From Branchiostoma floridae (lineage: Eukaryota > Chordata > Leptocardii > Amphioxiformes > Branchiostomatidae): a DNA stretch of 64,000 nucleotides. Location: the NCBI RefSeq assembly GCF_000003815.2, contig NC_049993.1:2611627-2675626 (forward strand), given 5' to 3'. Numbering within the stretch: the stretch's first letter is position 1; every line of letters begins with the position of its first letter. The position numbers and the translations under genes were made by a program. The notes under the pieces were generated by a model. That model saw nothing but the letters and a program-made list of their open reading frames with translations, was not told the DNA's origin and searched no databases. Of this stretch, positions 1 to 22,241 are shown one piece after another.

Positions 1-1964
1 TTATATAGTCAAAGTCATAATTTACTTAACAGCAATTGCGTAAGGTATAATATACTTAAGGTGTAGTAGTAATTTGTAACAACTGCAAGCTATCTATACT
101 AGTGTGTTTGTCTAGTATCATTCACTCATTACATAATATAGTGAGAAAGTGCGTTGCACGTTGTTTTGCATAGCATAATATATAAATGTGTAAATATGAA
201 TTGGTCCGATATAGTTCCAGAATAAGTATATTAATATTTCTCTACATGTTATATAAAATAGTCAGTGGTAAAATTGTACGACCCATAGGGGAACTAAAGA
301 TGGCAAAAGTACATATTCAATGTGTTAGCATCTTAATGTATAAGAAACACGAATGTACTTTAGAGACATTTTCTTCATATTTATCTTTATAAACATAGAA
401 AATCATATAATAAACATAGGTAATAACTACTCGGTAAGCTCGCATAACATATAAGTCGTGTGATCAATTATTTATTTATAATCAAGGAAAGATGCCCTTA
501 ACCATAACGAACTATATATATATATATACCTTATCATGATAGAAATGTCAAGAAAAAACTAAGCTATAAATTCAAAAGATATAACTGGTTTTAAAGAATT
601 ACCTTTCTTTCTGAGTTTCAGGAAGAAATCTGTAACTAACCAAAAGAAATTTGACCCTTTAGAGCTGACGAAACATGGCGAATGCTAGGTAAAAGCCTAT
701 CACAGCAAACTTCCAGTCATAGTGGGCACTAGTATTTTGTATTACTCCCAATATTATGAAAATAATTAGTTATTGACAGATGTACTATTATATTTGTTTT
801 AAGAATAAAACTTCTAGTCATGAGTACTAGTTTAATTCCCTTGATTAATGGTGTTTTCCCTCTATTCTTATTCTTTATTCTATTCACATATGTCTATAAC
901 AATTACTGGAAAGTGATCTCAAACACAAAGTAGTCATGTTGGTCTTAAGCTCATGAAACATCATGATAAATGGTTATGAAGTTAAGTAATATACAAAGGT
1001 AACAAATAACTCAGTTCAAACCAAATAAGAAAACCAACTAAAGACATCACCCATAGGCTAGGTGCATATAACAAAATGTGCGATACTCTAATTAATGTCT
1101 ACATAACTTATAAATACATTTTATGCTTCTTTTATGCTCAATTTATAGCAGAGGCTTCATATTGGAGATGTATAGGTTGCTTGAGGACAGGTGAATACAA
1201 TGAAATACATCTTATGTCGAGACTCAAGTATGTGCAATAATGGGAATACAAGAGGGTATACGTAGGGTCGCTGCGCTCTCACTGCGCTCTCACTGCGACC
1301 AAAAAAGGCAATGTGTAACATTCGCTTTCACACTATGTACATCATACAAAACGTAAAAGTGTGACTGAGAAAACAGCAAGACACAGAAAATGTAAAAAGA
1401 TTCGTTTCTTTTCTATAGAATTCGTTGAGCGATCTGTCAAATTTGAGCTCGCAGAGAGAGCGCGGCGAGAGCGCCGTCCAAGTGGAAAGGGGTTAAGAAT
1501 GGTTCTACATTTTTTTTGTTGGAAAATGCAGTTTGTTAACTGTTCTTGTTACTTTTAAGCCATGAAGTTTGCACCCACGACACAGATATAGACACAGTAT
1601 AGTGATAGTACACCCATGTGATATATTCATAATCCATTTCAAATTATCAGTTGACAGAAGCTACTGCCATTAGGCACCCAAAGCATTATTTGAACATCAA
1701 TAAGCCATATTATAGTGTTTGAATGTGTTAGAATTATTATGTGTTCAATGATGTGAGTCTTAAATTATTGCTAGATCCTTGATGTAGTTTTTGTAACAAA
1801 TAACCGAATGATAAGTGCAAGATATAGCATTTCGAATGGCGACAACATAATATCAATTTAATCTAGTTTCTGGCATTAGATTGGCCATAGAATACTGCTT
1901 AGAGCAGATACATGTACATGTATCTGCAAACAAGCCTAAGGCTTGCCTGGAAAATAAAAAAAAA
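1..1964. other. AT-rich intergenic DNA, nothing recognised
   Basis: Only short open frames are present and none shows a conserved motif, codon pattern or credible splice sites. A short direct repeat of CACTGCGCTCT occurs near 1275-1300. I see no RNA gene here. Confidence 0.5.
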
Positions 1965-2055
1965 ACTAGAAAGGCCGACATTTGCTTAAGAGCAAATACA
2001 GCATATTTCAGCCATACCCCTTCCCACGCAACATTGGACTGTTCCAAATCACCCC
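1965..2055. repeat. Dispersed repeat, copy 1 (pair at 57576-57665)
   Basis: The stretch starting CTAGAAAGGCCGACATTTGC and ending around GGACTGTTCCAAA reappears in the same orientation near 57576-57665 with scattered substitutions. Neither copy has a clear reading frame. It is probably an old mobile element fragment of unknown class. Confidence 0.6.
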
Positions 2056-2203
2056 TGCGCATAAATGGAACATCCTCTTAACAGTACATTATCCCCCAAA
2101 GTGGACTGGTATTGTGAATTGATTCCAGGTAAAAACAGAGCTTGCTTCTATTTTTCAGAAAATGACAATAATCACACCTTCCATTCAGAAAATTTTCATC
2201 ATG

Positions 2204-2252
2204 ACTGAAAATTGTTGAATGACTTCATGTAATGTCATTAACAATTTTCAGT
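2204..2252. repeat. Short near-perfect hairpin
   Basis: ACTGAAAATTGTT-G-AATGAC pairs with GTCATTAACAATTTTCAGT across a loop of about 10 bases. This gives a stem of about 19 bp with a single bulge. It is shorter than a normal animal pre-miRNA, so a small palindromic element is the more likely explanation. Confidence 0.5.
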
Positions 2253-3195
2253 ACGATAACTAGGTGTAAGTTTAAAAAAGTATAAGCTCCTTGTGATGTG
2301 GGTACATTTATTATTGCAGTGAACTTTTTTTATTCAAGTAGGGCATACGATTTAATAATTATCAAGCAGGTGCAGGTACTGTAGGAGCGTTTGTTTTCTT
2401 CAAGCTGTAAAACTGTTAAACTGTTTTACTTTGTATGCAATCAGCCATCGAGCCTATTCTTATTTTAGTTTAACAACTTCCTGCCAGACCCGGAAGATAC
2501 GATTGAACCTTGTTCGAGGATTTATTTTCGTCTGTCTGGTCAGTCTGTTCATACCCTGGCACTGAGAGTGTTTTATTGGGCTGAAACTCTGGCAGTTTAA
2601 AGTTACTTACAATTTAAATGTTCAAAGTTTATGTCAAACAACAACAGCACTAGGAAATGTGGCCACTATAGACAGGTGGTCACTATAGAGAAAATGCTGA
2701 TCTATTGACTAGGAGCCATACGTTACACATGATTTCAGTACACTGATCATTAATCATATAAACATTGCACAGGTAAGCCAATTGTTTAGATGTACAATTA
2801 AGTTCAAATAATTCTGAAGAGAAATATTGATGAGAAAATAATCATTCTCGCCACTGTCTAACTTATAATTACGTATCAAAACTAAACGCAGATTTTCTAA
2901 CTAACGCACCTTTCGCCGACTTCATCAAAGGACCGCCGGCTATCAATCAAACACGGCTGTTGATTAGACTTAGAGTTTCAAACAGTCACGTGCTGTGTGC
3001 CAGTTGACAGCGAACTTCATGCTACGTGATGTTTTACATTGCTTGGACCTTCTTTCCTACAGCGGTGCTTCTACAAAATATTTAGACTGTAACACTGAGT
3101 CCCACATGTTTTATAGAATAGAATTTGACGCAGAATAGCGTTTTTTGCTGGGTATTCTTCTTGAAACATGTCCGTGGGAATATCAGCGAGGCGGC
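2253..3195. other. Intergenic, nothing recognised
   Basis: No supported coding frame or RNA gene. A CACGTG E-box lies near 2986. Confidence 0.4.
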
Positions 3196-4290
3196 GACGT
3201 AGGGATATCAGACCGTCAACAAAAGTCGCACGGCGGCTAACGGCGCAGCGAAGATACTAGCGCTATAAATAAGCGCTTCAACTAAGGATGGTAACCCGTA
3301 AAATATTTTTGTATACTGTTGAGCTAATAAGTAAAGCTTGTTGTTTATGAGGTTTTAGTTGTCTTTGAAGCTTTGACCCGAAATATTTTAAAGTCAAACT
3401 GCTGAAGAGAAGTAAGTGACTGCTACGATTATCGTAGATATGGCCCTAAAAAAACTGATAAAAGAAGCCTTCTCAATAGTCTAAAATGCAAGAGCTTCCG
3501 GGGGGGTTTCGCCCACCTGGGTCCCCCCCCCCCCACAGTGGCCCTGCCCCTGGACCCCGCCAGGAACATTCGGCGGCCCCCGGACCCCTGTCCGACGCTT
3601 TGAAAAAATCTTGGCGAGAAGTCTGTACGGCCTGAGTCTTCAAGTTAACGTATTGTGTGGTCCCGCTTATGAATATTAATTAGCCTTCGCTTTCCTCTTC
3701 GCTGATTGGCTGAACCATTAATTGAATTATCTCTTCCTGCACGCTAGACGCAGGTGCAGATGTCGGCTCTGTGGGGTGAACGTCCGAAAGGTCATGGCAT
3801 GGAGAACGAAAGAAAACCAATTTCCCCTAAAAAAGTGCTGTAATTAAGCCTTTTACAGTACTTTATGCCAAAAATTTTACTTGGATCATTTTACCAACTA
3901 TCTTATGCCTATCTATACCAAATGTTACTCATACCAGGGTACAGGGGTGCAAAATATACCGTTATAAGACCGTCAACAACAGTCGCACGGAGCTAACAGA
4001 GCAGCGAAAATACCATCGCTAGCGTTTCAACTTCGGATAACAAGTTATAAGTACTGTTGAACTCAGTAACGTTAAAGTTTGTTTTTAGTTGCCTTTGACG
4101 GTTTGACCTGAAATAGTGTTACGCTAAACTCCTGAAGAGAAGATAAGTGACTGCTGCAATTATCATAGATATGCCCCTAAGAACTGATACAATATAAAGC
4201 CTTCTGAATAGTCTAAAATGCGAGAGCCTTAGGCGGGCTTCGCTCCCCCTGGCGGGAACACTGCTATATACGGGATCATCAGGCCCCGCT
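3196..4290. repeat. Direct duplication of a roughly 0.4-kb block (3196-3655 and 3961-4290)
   Basis: The segment starting AGACCGTCAACAAAAGTCGC near 3207 recurs near 3965, about 760 bases on, followed in both copies by matching text (CTGAAGAGAAG...TAAGTGACTGCT, AGCCTTCT.AATAGTCTAAAATGC) and a GC-rich tail with C-runs. Both copies run into a TATGAATATTAATTAGCCTT segment followed by GCTGATTGGCT. The block therefore belongs to a repeated element rather than to unique sequence. Confidence 0.7.
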
Positions 4291-5265
4291 TATGAATATT
4301 AATTAGCCTTTGGCCTCCTCTTCGCTGATTGGCTAGGTCTTTGATTCAATTAACTCTCCGGCTGACGCGCACAGGTGTGGCTCTGTGCGGGGTCACGGAA
4401 GGTCACGCCAGGAGGCCAAAAGAAAACAAATTTCCCCTCAGAAAAGTGCCAAAATTAATCATTTTAAAGTTGTTTATGTCAAAAATTTTACTTGAATCTT
4501 GTTACCAAGTATCTAATGCCTATCTATACCAAATTTCAGGTCATTTAATTGTAATACCAGGGTACAGGAGCCAAAAGTGTCCTTTTTTGGTCAAAAATTG
4601 GCCAAAAATCGCAAAAATAAGCATTTTGTTGCACTGTACACCAAAAGTGTTATTGAATTTATATGAAGGAATTATCAAGGCACATCTGTGTCAAATTTCA
4701 GCTCATTCGGTTGCAATACCAAGGTACAGGAGCCAAAAGTGTCATTTTTTGGTCAAAAATTGGTCAAAAAATCGCAAAAATAAGCATTTTGTTGTACTGT
4801 ACACCAAAAGTGTTATCGAATTTATATGGGGGCATTATCAAGGCACATCTGTGTCAAATTTCAGCTCATTTGGTTGTAATACCAGGGTACAGGGGCCAAA
4901 AGTGTCCTTTTTTGGTCAACAATTGGTCAAAAAATCGCAAAAATAAGCATTTTGTTGTACTGTACACCAAAAGTGTTATCGAATTTATATGGGGGCATTA
5001 TCAAGGCACATCTCTGTCAAATTTCAGCTCATTTGGTTGTAATACCAGGGTACAGGGGCCAAAATATACAGTTTTGGTCTAAAATTGACCAAAAAATCTC
5101 AATAAAATCATTTTAGAGGCAGATATGAAAAAACTGAGAAAAAAGCATCAAGGTATTGGCCCATTCTACCCCTGTGCCAAATTTCAGGTCATTCAGTCCA
5201 GGAACGGCGGAGATGAATCACTTTGAAGATTTGACAGGAGAAGAAGAAGAAGAAGAAACATGACG
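3665..5265. mobile_element. Dispersed element with TATGAATATTAATTAG start (several copies)
   Basis: Copies or fragments start near 3666, 4289 and 59520 with GAATATTAATTAG, and share an interior with CCAAATTTCAGGTCATT. The 4289 and 59520 copies share a tail, ..ACAGGAGAAGAAG.. or ..ACAGGAGAAAGAAAG... A related piece (GCTGATTGGCTACCGAGACA, then CAATTCAATTAGC) lies near 58475. No transposase is visible, so the copies are non-autonomous. The class is not assigned. Confidence 0.55.
4370..5230. repeat. Tandem repeat, period about 162 bp, five units
   Basis: AAATTTCAG starts at about 4531, 4693, 4856, 5019 and 5178, giving periods of 162, 163, 163 and 159 bases. Each unit carries ATACCAGGGTACAGG, TTTTTTGGTCAAAAATTGG and a CAAAAGTGTTAT segment. 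The long open frame across this region simply reads the repeat and is not a gene. A (GAA)n run closes the array near 5236. Confidence 0.85.
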
Positions 5266-6204
5266 AATACAATATATTTCACCATACTATGTATGGCTGA
5301 AATATAATAAAGTAATTCTATTTGCATAAAGTTTTTGATAAATATCAACAGCATGTGATGAAGCCATGTTGATTTGATCATATGGATGACACCCACGCAC
5401 GCATTTTCAAAAAGAAGCTTTCAATCATACTCAAAATCGTACAAAACAGGTGCAAAATGAACAAATGTATGCCGTAATTTAAAAGGAAAGAGATTGGAAA
5501 GGTTGCAGAATACCAATTCCAAAGATGAAGATGTGAATGAACAGAAATGAAGAATCTGTTGTTCGGTATACCATAATCTGTGTGTTTAGTCATTTGTTCA
5601 ACCTTCCTGAACACTGATATTTCATGATAAAGCCAACTTTTTCGGCCAAGCTTTTTTTATTCGCCTGCTCGCTTCAGTTTTGGGGTTCCCAGATGATGTC
5701 ACTCCATATTGTTAAATCAACATTGCCTAAAGACAAAGTAAATGTACTATAACGATAAAAGATGACATTGGCGCACCGGATCTTGAATAACTCCAGTGAG
5801 CATGTGAACAAATGATACTTTTAGCTGTCATCACACACATTACTGTGATATTCTACTTCTATTCTCAATGTTATCCCAAGTATGACGCAATATACAATAA
5901 GACTATGAAAAACAATTGTAACAAGGCACAGTGTTACTGCCCAGGACACCTACTTAAGTCCATGGAATTGAGACAAAGGGGTCTCTATTTGTAAACTTGT
6001 GTTACCTGCAAACTGCCACTTATCTCTCTAACGTTTTTATTTTAATGCTGTTTGCTAAATTAACAACACTATGTTTTGCTGTCTATTTCAACAACATATC
6101 TTTTTTTATCATAAATGTTCCTTTAAAGAATTTTCCTTACGGTAATAACTACTTTCTATATATGTACTATAAGCATATGATATAGGTTGTTGACACCTAG
6201 ACCA
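5266..6204. other. Intergenic, nothing recognised
   Basis: Short AT-rich frames only, none with recognisable protein features. Confidence 0.4.
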
Positions 6205-6304
6205 NNNNNNNNNNNNNNNNNNNNNNNNNNNNNNNNNNNNNNNNNNNNNNNNNNNNNNNNNNNNNNNNNNNNNNNNNNNNNNNNNNNNNNNNNNNNNNNN
6301 NNNN
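6205..6304. other. Assembly gap, 100 N
   Basis: A run of exactly 100 N, the usual placeholder for a gap of unknown size. It lies downstream of the minus-strand CCP/EGF gene, so part of that gene's 3' UTR could be missing. Confidence 0.95.
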
Positions 6305-6648
6305 ACATAACCGTTCCCCCAATGCAAACTTCTGCTTAGCCTGGACTCCAGCCATGTTAGCTTGAGTTTGCTCCCAGCAGCACGGTACCAACGGTTGGGA
6401 ACGGACTGAAGCCTAGAAGGCTGGGCTCCAGTCTGGATTTTACGCTAATTCCAGTAGATTTTTGTGAAAATTCCTAGCAAAAAATTTGAAAAGAAACATG
6501 AAAAGGGACTAGTAATCATATGTATTTGTTAACATGATGAGCAGATGGGAACAGTCATGCCACTGTAATTCAGAAATCTGTGATGTGCCTTTGCGGAGGT
6601 TGCTGGATTTGCGGCGCTCACATCTTTCAGTTGGAAAGAAAGATGTGC

Positions 6649-16243
<9,595 letters not shown>

Positions 16244-17449
16244 TCAGATGACACTTACGTGATATATGCATGGTCTTTTCCATTAAAATAGCTAATTATG
16301 AGATTCCTGTTTGTTGGTTTGTTTGTAGATAAAATTGAGCTATGAATTTTATGTCAGGTTATGATCATACATCATACTGGGCAGATATCGCTTCCTGGTG
16401 GATTTTTGTTACTTATTCCAAACGAAATAGACAGACGTAGAATTTACTATACGAAGCCATCGGATCAATGGCAGCTTTTTCAGCGTTTAGATGAGGTCGT
16501 AATCCAGAAATCGGGAAAATACCTCCTAAAAACTCAGAAGTATTCATATATGATCATGCAACACCTCAATTAAACGGGAGTCTACGATACAAATTAGTGC
16601 GTGCATGATATAATCCTTGCAAGAGAAGAATTCAGCATTACATGCGAGAAACTGCCTAATATCTGTACAAGTTTATACTCTCAGTCTCATCTCACTGATA
16701 GAGTAGTTTAAGCTAGTAAAATTGTTGTCTTGAGAAAGAAGTTGTCACATATTTTATCTATTGTGATTTTCAGGCAAATTATTTCATTGTGATTATACTA
16801 CAAATATACTGATTGGCCCCGACTCATAGCTTAAATGTGCAGGTAGCAGACCGGTCCGACAAGATTAATAATTGGGCAATTAAGCAGTTAGCAAAATATC
16901 AACGAGCTGATGAAATAATGTTCAAAAGCTCCCTCTTTTATTCTTTCGGATGTCTGCAGATGCTCTGTGAATGAAGATTTGCAAAGACACCGTTTTTTCA
17001 CGGAGTAGCAATTATTCGGTTATTATAATGTAGGCGTGGCCACAAAGCTGAGTCATTTCTTCTGAGTAATTGTGGTTTACGCCCCGGTTACACATAGCCG
17101 ACCATTGCCCTCCGAACACACCCAACCTTCCCCCAACCATGGTTGGGGAGCAAGGTTGACTGCAGGTGGTAGTTGATAAGCGCCTGACCAGGGCACATAC
17201 GTGCCCAATCAACGTTCCCTATAAACCTACAAGAAAAGTAGTGATATTGTTCATATAGAGCACATTTATGCTCCATCAAGTAACAATAACAACAGCCTCA
17301 ACAATCCCTTTTTATGAAAAATTGCAAACGAAAGCAAAGGAAATCTAAATATTTAACACATTTCTAAACTAATATTTGCACTTTCTGTAAGAATGTATTA
17401 AGATACCTATTTCATGCTGTAAGAAGAAACAATCCAACTTCTTAAAGCA
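16244..17449. other. Upstream region of the CCP/EGF gene, nothing else recognised
   Basis: Probably contains the promoter of the minus-strand gene, but no convincing TATA or initiator is visible. Short open frames here have no recognisable features. Confidence 0.4.
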
Positions 17450-17689
17450 GTTATTTATTAATACGAGGCGACGCACGCCAACTGCCCTCTCGCCGCAAAA
17501 ATTTGCTCGCCACTAACCAAGTGCCCTTACTGACCCTATACTGATAATGTCCGATATAACTTATTTACAACAAACCGTACGTGTGTAAAGCTGATATCTG
17601 TAACTCCACTTCAACAAGCATTCTTTCGTATCCACCGCATGTTGACAACTCTAGCTGTCGAATTTCTTATCTCAGCCGTGGAGTTCGAT

Positions 17690-18200
17690 TGAAATAGATC
17701 GACACAATTCGCCCTTTCGCGAAGCGAAGCAAAGTTAACCACGAAATAGGCTTCTGTGACGTTTTTATATCGTCACTTCGTGTTCGACAAAAATAGATCG
17801 ACGCACTTCGCCCTCTCACGAAGCAAAGTTAACTACAGATAACATATTATACAGGGTTCTGTGACGTTTTTATGTCGTCACTTTGTGTTCGACAAAAATA
17901 GATCGACGAACCTCGCCCTCTCACGAAGCAAAGTTAATTACGGACAGCTAATTAAACTAAACAGGCTTCAGTGACATTTTAAATCGTCACTTCGTGTTCG
18001 ATAAAAATAGATCGACGTACCTTGCCCTCTCACGAAGCAAATTTTAAAATTAACTACGTATAACATAATACACAGGATTCTGTGACGTTTTTATATCGTC
18101 AATTCGTGTTCGACAAAATAGATCGACGTACCTCGCCCTTTTACGAAGCCAAGTTAATTACGGATAACCTACAAAACAGGCTTCTGTGACGTTTTATTTC
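17690..18200. repeat. About 105-bp tandem array (five units); also at 19880-20080 and 22340-22660
   Basis: ATAGATCGAC recurs at about 17694, 17793, 17899, 18007 and 18119, each followed by CTCGCCCTCTCACGAAGC, AAGTTAA.TACGGATA and GTGACGTTTTATATCGTCAC. Two and three units occur in the second and third large repeats. TGACG and CGTCA form a short palindrome in each unit. Confidence 0.85.
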
Positions 18201-18935
18201 GTCGCATTCCGATAACGACAAATATTATAAAAAAACACAGTTTGCGTTTCATATTGTACGCACAGAGGAAGTAAAAAGGCAGGCGCATTGCCTATCCAGC
18301 AAACAGTTAAAAAAATGAAGGCAGTTAAAAACGGCCATTCGAAGTCTGCTGTGGTGACCTTGACGAGATTACCCATCAACCCCCAGGGGCTCTCACTCAT
18401 TAAAAGTGGCAGGGTCACCACACCTAAAACTGTCAGTAGATTTTGATTATGGCTGCAAGTCGTCAAAGCTGACATGAAATAAATAGACTGGGAATTTCTC
18501 ACCTCTGTAGAAATACGCTTATGTTGCCTTTTTCTTGTTAGACCCCTTTTTTTCTACAAGAATAAGAATAACTTACAGCAACTATTAGAAAGCCTTCTAT
18601 CATGTCAAATATTGTAGTAGCCGTAGTCTAAAACATCTTTGGCAGTGATGACGATATTGAAGAAAGGGGAAAATATTGCGCGAGGAATGCAACTACTGGA
18701 CAATGGTTCGTTATAGTATCCTATTAATAATTGCGCCGTTGTAGTCTACCAAGCCATTTAAAAATAGCACGTCACACCTGGTGCATTGTTCTTCCACATT
18801 CCTTTTGCCTAATGTCAGATGCCAACGACCTCCGGCGTGTGTCACCATTTATGCACTACATACGATTTTTGTGTCAAGATTGTATTCTTGTGGGGATTGG
18901 GCATGTGCTTAGTGTAAATAGTAAGAGAATATCTT

Positions 18936-19190
18936 TTGGACCGGCCAAATACATACAATGAATATCTTGTATTTACGTACAAGATATTCAACAAAGAAAT
19001 CCTTCAGAATGGATTTGGATTACACATGAATATTATTGAGAAAGGATTTAAATACAGAACTATAGATTTGAACAGTCTGCCATATGAGGTACGAATAGCG
19101 CCATCTCACGGTGAATTTAAATTCAGAATTAATGGAACACATTCGAATTTATCAAAGCTGAAACTCGTACCCCAGGGCGCGGTCAAATAG
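18936..19190 (+). pseudogene. Non-LTR reverse transcriptase C-terminal relic, copy 1
   Basis: The frame reads FKYRTIDLNSLPYEVRIAPS then HGEFKFRI, matching the usual end of non-LTR retrotransposon ORF2 proteins (F.YR....WNSLP..VR.A.S...FK). The Trp is changed to Leu here. The remainder of the element is absent. Confidence 0.65.
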
Positions 19191-19392
19191 GTCCTAAGAT
19201 CGTCGTACGATCGCTAGCTTCGGAAAATTTCGAGGACAATCATGTACGTCTCTTGTAAAGTTCAACTATCCTAGTGAACAAAATACTATTTTAGATCCAT
19301 GTCAGTGGTTGGATCGGTAACGGCCTGGTTGAAAATCTTATGGCATCAAAATCGTACAACGATCGTACGACGAATCTGACCGCGCCCTTAAA
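19172..19392. mobile_element. MITE with AGGGCGCGGTCA ends
   Basis: Left end AGGGCGCGGTCA and right end TGACCGCGCCCT are inverted, with inner ATCGTCGTACGATCG and CGATCGTACGACGA stretches extending the match. The interior shares ATCATGTACGTCTC and ATCCATGTCAGTGGTT with two other copies: 24240-24420 (right end lost) and 33676-33867. No coding capacity. Confidence 0.75.
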
Positions 19393-21459
19393 GCGCACGC
19401 GGACAAAAAGGCGAGCGAAACGTAGGACGTCTGACGTTTTACCAGTTGGAAGGCATTGTGAAAGTTTTATGTTGACTGTTGACTGTTGACTACAATCTTA
19501 TGTTATCTGTATGTTTGCTGTATTTTATATATATACTGTCTCATACACAAGGTTAGAAGAATAAAAACAAAAAGACTGCTGGCGTTACCCCAATTTTTGT
19601 GCCCAACATACAGTGAATAATCGAACAATATATTTCATAAACTTTTCTTAGTCCCAACCCGAGGCGGCGAAAGGCAAGCCGCCCGCTCATCGAAAAGTTT
19701 TCTCACCACTAACCACTGTTGTAACTGACAGAACACCCCACAAAACTTTTTAAAAACAGACTGCTTCGTGAAAACCGCTGAAAGCCGGTAACGACATTTC
19801 AACATGTACTCTTTCGTACTCACTGCATGGTGGCGACTCTAGCCGTCAAATTTCTGACCGTCTCAGCCGGGGATTTTGATTGAAATAGATCGACACACTT
19901 CGTCCTGTTCAGAAGCAAAGTTAACTACGGATTGACTACCAAATAGGATACTTTGACGTTTTATATCGTCACTTCGTGTTCGACAAAAATAGATCGAACC
20001 ACCTCACCCTCTCACGAAGCAAAGTTAATTACGGATAACCGACAAAACTAGCCCCTGTGACGTTTCATATCATTGCATTCTGTCCGATAACGCCCAGTAT
20101 CTAAAAAAAGCCAGTTATAGCTTCTGCGTTTGCTACTTCTTCGTACATTGTAACTTCCATGTCCAGCAACAAGCAGTCAAGAAAGCACCCTCAAAGCCTG
20201 CTATCTTGACTGTCATAAGATAATTCTCTTCGTCGTCCGTACTCAGGGGCAAAGGTGGACTGGGTCATGACACCGACCATCGTTTACAGAGTTTTCGGTC
20301 TGTTTTCAAAGATACATGGACATGATAAGATTCTAAAAGAGGGAAATGGAACTATCAGATAGGGTCTTGAATGAATGTCATTCTTGCAAAAGGTGGGTGA
20401 AGACCTAGAATGTACTAGAATGTAACATAGGGCAGTAGAAGGGGGTACTGTTTGCAAAGATATCTTTCCAAACAGTCTTATGACGTTCTAATATCGTCTT
20501 TTTGGCATGTATGGTAACGACCAATTGTGACAAACGCTCTGTTTAAGAAGATTGAGTGCGAGATTTCAGGAGCAGGGCGTATTAAACAAACAGTTAGAAA
20601 AGCAAGGCAGTTAGAAACGGTAATTCAAAGTCTGCTGTGTTGACCTTGACGAGATTACCCATCAACCCCCAGGGGCTCTTACTCTCTTAAAGTGGCGGGG
20701 TCACCACACCTGAAATTGTCTGTAGATTTTTGCTGCAGGCCTGCAAAGCTGACATGAGATAAATAGATAGGGAATTTCTTATCGCGCTATGAGCACACGC
20801 TTATGTTGCTTTTTTTTGTTAGACCAATCTTTTACAAGAATGAGACCTTCATAATAATAATATAAATTTATTAGACAAAAGTTGACAAATCTTTCTATCG
20901 CGTCAAATTTCGTAGTAGCTGTAGTTCAAAACAGACTTATCAATAGCTGAGTGCAAGAGGACTTTTCGGAGTTACACAACACTAAGTAGGAAAGGTTAGA
21001 AAAGTACACTCAAGCGGGACCTTGCAAATACGGGTTGCAGATGGAAGGTGGCGCAACGGACAGCATTGAACAAAAATATGGAGAGCAATGGCTACCCCCT
21101 CAGTGTAAAACACTAGAGATGCGATAAAAATGATGGTGATAATTATGGTGAAGAATGCCTGGGGAAAATATTGCGCGAGGAACTACATACGGAACAATGG
21201 TTCGTTATAGAAAAAGACAATATGATATAAATGTATGTGCCGTAGTGGTCTAGCTTAAGCCATTTAAAAATAGCACGTCGCACCTGGTGCATTGTTCTTC
21301 CACATTCCTTTTGCGTAATGTCAGATGCCAACGACCTCCGGCGTGTGTCACCATTTATGCACTAACGTTACATACGATTTTTGTGTCAAGATTGTATTCT
21401 TGTGGGGATTGGGCATGTCCTTAGTGTAAATAGTAGAATTAGCAGAGAATATCTATTGG

Positions 21460-21660
21460 ACCCACCAAATACATACAATGAATATCTTGTATCTACGTAG
21501 ATATTCAACAAAGAAAGCCTTCAGAGTGGATTTGGATTGCACATGAATATCATTGAGAAATGATTATATACAGAACTATAGAGTGGAATAGTCTGCCATA
21601 TGAGGTACGAACAACGCCACCTCACGGTGAATTGAAATCAGAATCACAGAGAAGACACCA
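21460..21660 (+). pseudogene. Reverse transcriptase C-terminal relic, copy 2
   Basis: Contains WNSLPYEVRTTPPHGELK, which preserves the WNSLP core, preceded by an in-frame stop. It confirms that the repeat unit ends in retrotransposon-derived sequence. Confidence 0.6.
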
Positions 21661-22080
21661 TTCCACTAGACGGCGATCGTGCTGCTATCTAATTTAGCTT
21701 GGTGTAACGTTTAATTTATACTGTTGACATATCAAAATGTAAAAGTATTGCTATAAAAACAACAAAGCACTTACGAAGTTCATTAAGTGCTATGTCATGT
21801 TTGTGTCGCAGCATGGTCGCTGCATGGTTGCTTTTTTTTGGGGATTGGGGTACAAGATTTAAAAAAAAAAAAACTGCTGGCGCTTCCCCCCATTTTTGTA
21901 CCCATCATGCAGTCGATACTCGAACAATCAATTTCTTAAAGCAACTATTTCTTGGTCCCAGTCAGAGGCGGTGATAGGCCAGTCGCCCGCTCATCGCAAC
22001 GTCGCCACCAAACACTAATGTAACTGACAGAACACACCACACAGTCTTTCAAAAACCGACTTCTTTGAGAAAATTTAACT

Positions 22081-22241
22081 AATCTCCAAGCAGATCCTAC
22101 GGTAGCATAAGAAAGTATCAAAAGCTGACAGACGAGTGAAGCCGGCCTATGACCGAAAGCAAAACACACTCCTAGAACCGCTTCACTTCTCTGCCAGCTT
22201 CTGATACTATCTTATTCTACCGTAGGTTCTGCTTGAAGATT
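22081..22241. mobile_element. 161-bp MITE with long inverted ends and 3-bp ACT duplication
   Basis: About 60 bp at the left (AATCTCCAAGCAGATCCTAC...) pairs with the right end (...GTAGGTTCTGCTTGAAGATT). ACT flanks both sides (22078-22080 and 22242-22244). The insertion is present in the third large repeat but absent from the second, which shows it is a later event. Confidence 0.8.

Noticed and set aside
4329-4946. 205-codon open frame
   Set aside because: Runs through the 162-bp tandem repeat; repeated peptide is a consequence of the DNA repeat and has no known motif.
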